From Cavenderia fasciculata (lineage: Eukaryota; Evosea; Eumycetozoa; Acytosteliales; Cavenderiaceae): a stretch of DNA of 64,000 nucleotides. Under the pieces are notes generated by a model that did no database searches, was not told the origin of the DNA, and saw only the letters and a program-made list of their open reading frames with translations. Shown here one piece after another: positions 55,970-64,000 of this stretch. Location of the stretch: the NCBI RefSeq assembly GCF_000203815.1, contig NW_004457737.1, positions 2,108,001 through 2,172,000 of the forward strand, given 5' to 3'. The stretch's first letter is position 1. Each line of letters opens with the position of its first letter. The translations under genes were made by a program, and so were the position numbers.

Positions 55970-58900
55970 TGATTATTAAATGATTTTTTTTTTTTTTTTA
56001 ATATAAACTTACATTTTCATTTAATATTCTTTTTTGGTTTGGAATTTTCATATATTTTGAAGGTAATCCAGTGATTTCGGTTTCATTATCATTGTCCAAT
56101 GAAATATTTGCAGAGAATTTTGGTTTTGGTTTACTACTAATAATTGGTTGTTGTGGTGAAATTAATTGTTGTTGTGGTTGTTGCTGAACTTGTTGTTCAC
56201 CTTCACCATCTTCATCTTCAAATTCATCATCTGGAGCAGAGTATTTTGAAAAATGTTCAACCTTGAAACGCCATTCACCACTGACGCCGTCATATTCAAT
56301 AAATGTAAATTGTTCCTCGGCAGCCTTTCTTTGAAGTGCATTCTTGTAACGAGCGAGATAATTTTCAGATTTACGATAGCTACCATCAGAAGCCTTTGGC
56401 CAACACTGTTGCAATGTAACCATGGATCTCTTGTTGAGACCTTGTCCAACTGGTGGCTTGGTTTCCTCGTCTGGGTAGATGGATACTTCACGTACATCAA
56501 TCGTCACAATCTCGTCGATATTTAAATCACGAACATCTGTGCTTCCCAAAAACATAACGGAACCATATCCCTTTCTTTCAATTGTGAACTCGCGTACACT
56601 GGCCAACTCTGACTCTGTCATTGATTCAAGTTCACGTAAACTTGGTCGACAATAATATCCTGGTTTGGTTAAAATGGGTGCATGTGGATTAATAAATGTT
56701 ACTGATTTCTTTGGTGATGTTTGAATTGGTTGTTGTTGTTGTTGTTGAACCTGTTGTTGTTGTGCTGGTTGTTGTTGAATTGGTTGTTGTTGTTGAACTT
56801 GTTGTTGTTGTTGTTGAGTTGGTTGTTGGGATGATGATTGATTATTATTATTAATATTTGATTGATTATTATTTGAAGATGATAGGATTGAAGATTGTTG
56901 AGGATTATCAAGAGTAGGATAAAGTTTTGGTTGAGTTGGCATAAGAGATTGTAAGGTTTCACCAGAAGTGTTTACATTTAAAGTCTTTGAGTATTTTGAA
57001 ACGAATTTCTCCAATGTTGAGACGGGCTTGTTGTTTAGGTACGAGGTGGTCGATGGTTGGTTGGCCAATACGGCAGAGTCGGATGGCTGGTTGGTGGGGA
57101 AATCAAAGCCGGCGTTTCTTCTTGGCACCAATTTAGGGCGACCAGAGTAGCTGTGATAGGAGAGTGTTGAACGACCAAGCTGAGCAACCGAGGATGAGGC
57201 AGAAGAGTCGGCACCCGTGGTCGATGGAGAAGAGTCGACTGATTTAATTGATTTGACCAGTTGGACGAATGGCGATGCAGGTACTGGGAAGTATGGCGAC
57301 TGCGAGGAAATACTGTCGTTGGTTATTTGGATGGGTGCGACTTGTGCAACAGAGGTAGTTTGGATAGTGCCAGCGGTTGGTTGCATCGATCCAAAGAGAC
57401 CACCATTGGTTGGCATGGTGGCTGTAAGAGATGGCTGTTGTTGGCCAAACATACCGCCAGAGGTCATACTTGGTGTGCCAAGACTGAGGGATGGTGTTGC
57501 AGAGCTACCCATTCCGCCAAACAAACCACCACCTAAACTGGGTACACCCGAGCTTGCAGTTGGTTGATTTCCAAAGAGACCGCCACCGGTAGATGGTTGA
57601 GCAGGTTGACTAAAGAGACCACCTGTAGATGGTTGAGCAGGTTGACTAAATAGACCGCCGGTAGATGGTTGAGTGGGTTGACTAAAGAGACCGCCAGAGG
57701 TTGATTGAGCAGGTTGACCAAACAGACCAAGAGATGGGGTGGCAGTCGACGAAGTAGAGGGGGTCGAGAACAAGGTAGATGTAGGTGTGGTTTGTTGGGG
57801 GTTGCCAAATAGACCACCACCCGACGATGGTTGTTGTTGTTGTGTGGTCGTACCAAACAATCCACCGCCACCACTTGCTGGTTGAGAAGTTGGTTGTCCA
57901 AAGAGTCCTCCACCAGTTGTTGAAGTTGGTCCAAATAGACCACCACCGGTTGTTGATTGTGGAGTTGTTTGTTGTTGGCCAAATAGACCGCCACCAGAGG
58001 TAGCTGGTTGAGTACCAAACAAACCACCACCAGGTGTAGAAGTCTGAGCAGTTGGTTGTCCAAAAAGACCGCCACCCGATGAAGGTTGTTGTTGAGTGAC
58101 AGCACCAAATAAACCACCACCGCTTGTTGGTTGTGATGTAGTCGATGGGAACCCTGATGTCAACAATGAAGAAGATTGACCAAATGGAGTTGGCGTTGAC
58201 GATGCACCAAATGGATTGGATTGAGTAGCAGTCATATTAAATTGTGTTGTTGGTTGTTGTTGTTGCTGTTGACCCAATCCTCCCAAACTACCAAATGGTG
58301 AAGAGGTTGCAGATGGATTGCCCAATGATCCCAATCCACCAAATGGATTAGAAGATTGTTGTGTTGTAGTGGTCGATCCAAATGGGTTGCTTTGTGTGGT
58401 AGGTGCTCCAAACATATTGCTTTGTTGTGCTGGAGCAGGTTGTCCTAGTGTACTTCCAAATGGACTGCTCGATGCCGATGGTTGTCCAAGTGTACTTCCA
58501 AATGGACTGATAGCACCAGCACCACCACCCATACTACCAGTCTGTTCTTTTTTAGTATAATCTTCAAATCTCAGTTCCTCAACTGATTTACCATTATATG
58601 CTTCCATTGCATTTATAGATACTAAATTTACTCCTCCTTCCTACAAAAAAAAAAAATAAAACATAAATGATTAGTAAATGTAAAAGGTATTATCTATCTT
58701 AGATATTGTTGTGTGTATATATACATACTGAAGTTTCTTTGTAGGGAGGGTTACCAGTTCCAACTGGTTTGACACCATTAAATTGACCACCTGAATTGAA
58801 ACCTTGTTGTTGACCAAATGGTGATATGGATGCTTGCGTTGGTTGTGCACCAAATGAAGTCGTTCCAAATGGTGATGATGTTTGTTGTGTTGGTTGTGCG

Positions 58901-59614
58901 CCCAATAGCGTACCAGAAGTAGCTGTCGATCCAAATCCAAATGGTGATGATGCTTGTTGTGTTGGTTGTGCTCCAAAACCACCTCCAAATGGTGATGATG
59001 CTTGTGTTGGTTGTGCTCCAAATGTTGAAGTTGTACTACCAGCTCCAAAACCACCTCCAAATGGTGCAGCTGCTGTTGTTGGTTGTGCTCCAAATGGATC
59101 TAAATAATAAATAAAAGAAAAAAATAGTATAAGTAATCAACAATCTATAAACCCTTTTAGTTTATTTTTATACATACTTGAAGTTTGAGCAGGTTGTGCT
59201 CCAAAACCACCACTTCCAAATGGCGATGATGTCTGTGCTGGTTGTGCTCCAAAACTAGTTCCAAAGGGAGCTGCTGTTGTAGTTGGTTGAGCCCCAAATC
59301 CTGTAGAAGTGGCTCCAAATGGGTTAGATGCTGTTGTTGCTGCTGATCCTCCAAATCCTCCTCCAAATCCACCTGCTCCAAATGCTAAAAATGAAATGAT
59401 AAAGAATAGATAGGAAAAGAAAGAAATATAAGTAAGTATGTTTAAATGTGTATATATATATGTGTATATGTATTAACTTACATGAAGTAGTTGTAGTTGG
59501 AGCGGTGGTACCAAACAGACCACCACCAGATGAAGGTGTACTACCAAACATAGTTGAACCTGCAGGCTTATTAGTTGAGAATGGGTTACTAGGAGCTTGA
59601 CCAAAGAAAGACAT
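53239..59614 (-). CDS. nup98: Nup98-Nup96 nucleoporin precursor
   Basis: Nine exons (59482-59614, 59178-59384, 58729-59099, 56013-58640, 55650-55761, 54214-55588, 53892-54142, 53537-53816, 53239-53461) give 1,859 aa. Order: FG repeats (SPFG, GFGAQP); a GLEBS motif at the exon 3/4 junction region (SINAMEAYNGKSVEELRFEDY region) that binds Gle2/Rae1; a long GLFG block; a Gln/Asn-rich linker; the autoproteolytic domain starting near FINPHAPILTKPGYY and ending with the HFSKY cleavage site (cut between Phe and Ser); and then the Nup96 part with its helical ACE1-type fold (WSIYILSHIPDHF). The precursor self-cleaves to give the GLFG permeability-barrier protein and the Y-complex scaffold. Confidence 0.95.
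55922..55969. repeat. (ATT)n tract in a Nup98-96 intron
   Basis: About 16 ATT units, with a second run at 55882-55905, in the 251-nt intron between exons 4 and 5, the longest intron of this gene. Confidence 0.9.
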
Positions 59615-60523
59615 TTATGATAATCAACAAATATCTATCTCTCTCTTTCTCTATATATGTATAAATATGTACAAGTGTGCTTGCTCTTTTTTGAGAGTAT
59701 AACTACTTATTCCCTTTTTGTTTCAAATCAAAGAATAAAAGTATATACTTTTTAAAGAAAATAATGTAAAGAAAAAGAACAAATAAATAAATCGATTAGC
59801 AGCACCCCAAAAGCGAACAAAGAAGATCACTCACAGAGAAAACAAATGAATGAAAAAAAACAAAAATTTTTGCCTTTTATTGTTTTTGAGTTTGAGTGGA
59901 GTAGTACTGATGAAATTTCAAAGGCAACTCTAACTTTTCATTCCACCATTGACTACTATCATGTGTGTAAGTTACAACTTTTTTAAATTAATTTTTGTTA
60001 ATACCAACGTTTCAGTTATTAAAAAAAAAAAGAGATAAACTAAAAAAAAAGAAAACTATGAAATATTTAATATTTTTTGTGAAGATCCAACAACAAAAAT
60101 TAATTTTTAATTAATTAAGTTTAATTAGAATCTAATAAATTATTTTCAATCACGATTGATGGAAAAAAAAAAAAACAATGGTAGTATTGATTTATTTTTT
60201 GAGAAAAAAGTAGGTAAATCTGTTGGAATATTGAATTTCAACCCATAAGTAAATGATATCAATACTATCAAACCGGTTATCATTATGATTGATGTCATTG
60301 ATTGATGGGCATTGGCCGCTATTTGTTAAAGAAGAGGACTCCATCTAATACCCCAAAGTTCCATAAAATCTTAGGAACAAACTTTAAACTAAACTACTAA
60401 TAGTTGGATACCATGCCTTTTTGACTGGTTTTTATTTTTTTCTACAAACAAGGTAATCATTATGATTGATGTCATTGTATTGATGGGCTATTTGTTTAAG
60501 TGTAAATAAATAATTTGTGTAAT
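59615..60523. other. Intergenic, with a direct repeat and a DUSE-like element
   Basis: CCCATAA at 60242-60248 matches the core of the upstream element (DUSE) of dictyostelid small-RNA genes. About 30 and 210 bases further on lie two copies of a 45-55 bp repeat (60275-60330 and 60452-60496) sharing ATCATTATGATTGATGTCAT. A small non-coding RNA gene starting near 60305 is possible; no known snRNA or class I RNA motif was recognised. Confidence 0.3.
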
Positions 60524-61088
60524 TTATTTTTTTCCAGACTTTTCTTTTGATAAATCCTCATTAAACTCTGAGAAGTTATGACCCATTAGAGTCATGATGA
60601 CCTTTTCTGCATTGTCCTCGTCTCTTAGTAATCCACCGCCAGTAACCTTTTTCTTTTTCCTTGCTTCTTGATAATCACGCTCCAATTGCTCTTCCTCTGT
60701 TAAAACACGTTCCTTTACCATCCAAACCTCTACATATACACATTTAAAATCTCTTGTCGACGACAATGGTGGATTAAAATAGGTTGAACTAAACTCTTTA
60801 CCACTTCCATCTTCTGTTCCTTTACTATGTCCATAATCAAAAGAATCATCTATACACCATCCATATAAACTAAAATAAATCAAATAAATATAAATATAAA
60901 TATATATAGGTCTTTTTTGTTTGTTGATGATTATTTTACTACTAAACATACTATTGTACACCACCAAAAGCAACACCATTATAAAGTGTTGAAGTACCTT
61001 CATTTAAATATTGATAATTATTATCTTTTCCAGTTGCTTTATAAACTTCCAAAGTTGGATTTAATTTAAATACAAAATTCTTTGCTAC

Positions 61089-61120
<32 letters not shown>

Positions 61121-61573
61121 TTAATAATTAATATATTTATATTAATGATTGAATCATATATGATATTCACCATTTCCATAAAACTTGGGATACTTGGGTT
61201 TCCAAGGTTCATCAGCAAACCCACCAAATATATTACCTCCACCATCCTTTACAATGACAATGGTAGATCCTTTATCATTGATATGATCACAGAACCTATT
61301 ATAACTATGTCCATGTTTAGTTGAAGAGAATAAAAGGTGCCATTGATTTCTATAACCGTCACCTGGCATATTCTTTGATAGGAATTTGATTGTCTCCTCA
61401 TTCAAAACTGATGACTCTGTATTTAATGTTGCTATCTTTTTAGATTCTTCTATAACTGTAGGAGGTGGAGGAGGTGTAGTTACTATAACTGCTGGTGGTT
61501 CAACTACTTTAACTTGTTCACCATGTTTATGATTATGATTATGATGATTGTTTGTACTTTGTTTATTACCCAT
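60524..61573 (-). CDS. TLDc-domain protein with N-myristoylation motif
   Basis: Three exons (61171-61573, 60952-61084, 60524-60869) give 293 aa. The start at 61573 gives MGNKQSTN, with Gly2 and Ser6 as expected for N-myristoylation, which supports it over an upstream ATG. A His/Asn- and Pro-rich spacer follows, then a full TLDc domain: WHLLFSSTKHGHSYNRF, STIVIVKDGGGNIFGGFADE, FVFKLNPTLEVYK, NGVAFGG, and the closing FKCVYVEVWMV strand. A charged helical tail ends KEKSGKK. TLDc proteins bind the V-ATPase or protect against oxidative stress; the myristoylated form resembles MEAK7 in plan but lacks its longer N-terminal part. Membrane association is therefore likely. Confidence 0.88.
61089..61117. 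repeat. (TAA)n tract in intron 1 of the TLDc gene
   Basis: About nine AAT/TAA units within the 86-nt intron. Confidence 0.85.
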
Positions 61574-62080
61574 TCTACAAACTATATACACTATATACTC
61601 AGTTATATAATTATATAATATAACTCTATATATTCTACTTCTCAAACAAACTATTTAAAATAAAGTAAAAGTTTTTGTCCACGCTTCATATGATGTTTTT
61701 CCCCAGGGTGTGTATTATATTATTGTAATAAATAATACTATGAATATAAATCATGTTATAGATATCTCTCTCTCTATGTTTGTGTGAAAATAGAATGAGT
61801 ATGTGGATGATGAGGAGGAGGTTAAAAATAAGATACTACTTATTAAAATAGTCAATAGTCAATCAAACTACTTCCAATTTGCAACCCAAAACCAACTTGC
61901 TTGAAATCGTGTGGGAGTTTGAAGCCTCGTCACCTATCTGACTTTTGGTTGGTCGAGGTGTTGTTTTTTTAAAGTTTTTTTTTTTATTTCAAAAAGAGGA
62001 AGATCTTCTGTACTAGTAATTTAAACTTACTTTGACATTTGTTGTTATATATTATATTATATATTTCTGTATAACTAAAA
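61574..62080. promoter_or_regulatory. Divergent promoter region between TLDc and PDI genes
   Basis: About 500 bp between start codons on opposite strands. It has a TC repeat near 61766-61775 and a TA-rich stretch just before the PDI start. No specific element recognised. Confidence 0.45.
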
Positions 62081-63730
62081 ATGAATAAATTATTAATAGT
62101 ATTATTAGCAGCTTGTTTGTTCTTGGCCGCAATCAATGCACACCCAGGACACAGCCATCACCACGATTCAGATGATGAAGAGGAAGAGACCGACGTCAAG
62201 TCACATGTCATGAACCTCAACGAAGAGAACTTTGCTCAAACCATTGCCGAACACGACGTCGCCCTCGTCATGTTCTTTGCCCCATGGTGTGGACATTGCA
62301 AGAACCTCAAGCCACACTTTGCCGAAGCATCCAACAAGTTGGCCAGCAACGAAAAGATTGCTCTCGCCAAGGTTGACTGTACCGTCGAAGAGACCCTCTG
62401 TCAACTCAACAAGGTCAAGCATTACCCAACCCTCGTCATCTACAACAATGGTGTTCCAGAACCATGGGAAGGTGAAAGAACTGCCAAGGGTATTGAAGAA
62501 TCTGTCTTGGCGTAAGAGAAAAAGAAAAGAAAGAAAAGAGATAGATTCAATTAGATTAGTTATTAACTTAACCTTTTGTTTCATTTTAGTGAATTATTAC
62601 CACCAGTTACAAGCATTTCAAGTGAAGAAGAATTAATCAAGTTTAATGAAGCCAACCCAGTTTCAGTTGTTGGATTCTTTGACAATGATCATGACGATAG
62701 ATACGCCCAATTCAAGACCATTGTTGGTAAGCTCAAGAAGTTTGCCAAGTTTGGTTCGGTCGTCAACAAGGAGTTTGCCAGCAAGTATGCCAGCAAGTCA
62801 CCATCGGTTGTCGTCTTTAAGAAGGATCAAGACAAGAGCGAATTTGCCAACGCCGACTTTGAAGTCGAAGAGTTGGTCAAGTTTATCCGTTACTCTATCC
62901 TCCCATTGGTCGGTGAAATCAACGGTCAAACCTACAAAAAGTACGACGGAGCCGGTCTCCCACTCGTCTACCTCTTTATCAACCCAGCCGACGCCGACGC
63001 CAAGGAAGCTGTCCTCGCCGCCGCCACCCCCGTCGCCAAAAAGGCCCTCGGAAAGGCTATCTTTTGTTGGGTCGATCACTCCAAGTACCCACAACAAGCC
63101 AAGTACATGGGCTTGAGTGGTGATGTTGTCCCATCGGCTGCCATCGAAGTTGCTGCCAAGGCACAAAAGTTCCTCAAGTCTGAGAGCGAAGAGTTCAACC
63201 TCGACACATTTGACAAGTTTATCGGCGAGTTTTTGGCCGACAAGCTCGAACCATTTGTCAAGAGTGAACCAATCCCAGAAGACAACAACGGACCCGTCAA
63301 GGTTGTCGTTGCCAAGACCTACAATGAAATCGTTCTCGACACTACAAAGGATGTCTTGGTCGAGTTTTATGCCCCATGGTGTGGTCACTGCAAGAACCTC
63401 GAACCAATCTACAAGCAACTCGGTGAACACTTTGCCACCACCGCAAAGTCTGTCGTCATTGCCAAGATTGATGCCACCGCCAACGATGTCCCATCTGAAT
63501 TGGGTATCACTGGTTTCCCAACCATCCTCTACTTCCGTGCCAACGACAAGACCCCACTCTCCTTTGAAGGTCATCGTGATTTTGACTCTCTTTCCAACTT
63601 TGTCTCTTCCAATGCATCTGTTGAAAAGCATGCTGAAACCCAAGAAACCACTCAAGAACAAGAACCAGTCAAAACTACTACCACTGAAGAAACTGCTGAA
63701 TCAAAACCATCTCATCATGATGAACTTTAA
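62081..63730 (+). CDS. Protein disulfide isomerase, ER luminal
   Basis: Two exons (62081-62511, 62590-63730) give 523 aa. A cleavable signal peptide (MNKLLIVLLAACLFLAAINA) and a His/Asp/Glu-rich segment precede the thioredoxin a domain with active site CGHC at 70-73; b and b' domains follow; the a' domain has CGHC at 408-411; a Glu/Thr-rich tail ends in HDEL for ER retrieval. Both active sites have the conserved APWCGHCKNL context. It forms and rearranges disulfides in secretory proteins, for instance the surface glycoprotein type encoded nearby. Very strong C-ending codon bias indicates high expression. Confidence 0.97.
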
Positions 63731-64000
63731 ATAATAAATAACAAAACAATTAATTAATAATTTTAAAATATACAAAGATAGTAGTGTAGATAATACTATA
63801 GTACTAATGGGTTGTTGGAAAAAGAAAAAAAATTATACATATTAATTAAATATTTATTTTAATTAATTTCGCTTGTAATTATCATTTATATTTGGTTTAA
63901 AGTAAAGGTCAGAGTGGAAGGTATTGGGGGTATAGATTGATTGTTTGGTTGGATTGGGGGGATGGGGAAATTAAAAAAAAAAAGTTAGATGGATGGGTTG
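63731..64000. other. 3' flank of the PDI gene
   Basis: AT-rich, with a G-rich patch at about 63923-63968. No gene seen before the window ends. Confidence 0.5.

Noticed and set aside
1-64000. tRNA genes and CRISPR arrays
   Set aside because: No B-box-like GGTTCGANNCC with a matching A-box was seen in intergenic DNA, and no spaced direct-repeat array exists; the organism is eukaryotic.

Overview
The window is nuclear DNA of a social amoeba (Dictyostelia, Amoebozoa). The evidence is AT-rich intergenic DNA, introns of about 60-170 bp with GTA...AG borders, Asn/Gln/Ser/Thr homopolymers inside otherwise conserved proteins, and a recognisably dictyostelid gene set. Closely packed genes on both strands are all eukaryotic. 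The species cannot be fixed from the sequence. No rRNA, tRNA, CRISPR array or intact mobile element was seen. Exon sets were joined by hand on GT/AG borders; every multi-exon gene reported as intact gives a coding length divisible by three.

Layout. 1-4.3 kb: the 3' part of a broken, unidentified gene, a low-complexity Ser/Pro/Thr protein whose start codon seems to be split by an intron, and a possible tiny gene. 4.4-9.7 kb: the most unusual part, a tandem pair. Two genes share a nearly identical 0.35-kb module (promoter, an inverted repeat and the first 44 codons) but have very different bodies. One carries a DEDDh 3'-5' exonuclease domain with all catalytic residues. The other carries an Asn-rich/coiled-coil body, an in-frame TGA and a related exonuclease fold without its catalytic aspartates. 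Between them lies a decayed Thr-rich sequence, and inverted repeats cover the stop codons of both. 10.6-14.0 kb: short-tailed class I myosin. 14.1-20.2 kb: GCN2-type eIF2-alpha kinase. 20.8-25.5 kb: an orphan 205-aa protein, an atypical Rac GTPase (Ser12, His61), a TraB-domain protein and an L-rhamnose mutarotase-like protein. 26-31 kb: RNase P subunit Rpp21, an inner-nuclear-membrane Src1/MAN1 protein and a small RGS protein. 31.4-34.3 kb: an LRR protein, followed by 3.5 kb with no gene seen.

38.3-46.7 kb: an AT-hook nuclear protein, glutaminyl-tRNA synthetase, a four-CX9C mitochondrial-type protein, RNA polymerase II subunit Rpb9 and an XPG/FEN1-like protein. 47.6-53.1 kb: an NT-C2/DIL adaptor and a GPI-anchored, internally duplicated surface protein. 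53.2-59.6 kb: Nup98-Nup96 precursor. 60.5-63.7 kb: a TLDc protein with an N-myristoylation motif and an ER protein disulfide isomerase ending in HDEL.

The genes do not form one pathway; this is an ordinary mixed eukaryotic neighbourhood covering translation, transcription, nuclear envelope, cytoskeleton and signalling. Convergent neighbours often sit less than 100 bp apart. GlnRS, PDI, the XPG-like protein, the surface protein and the 205-aa orphan use many C-ending codons, which suggests strong expression.
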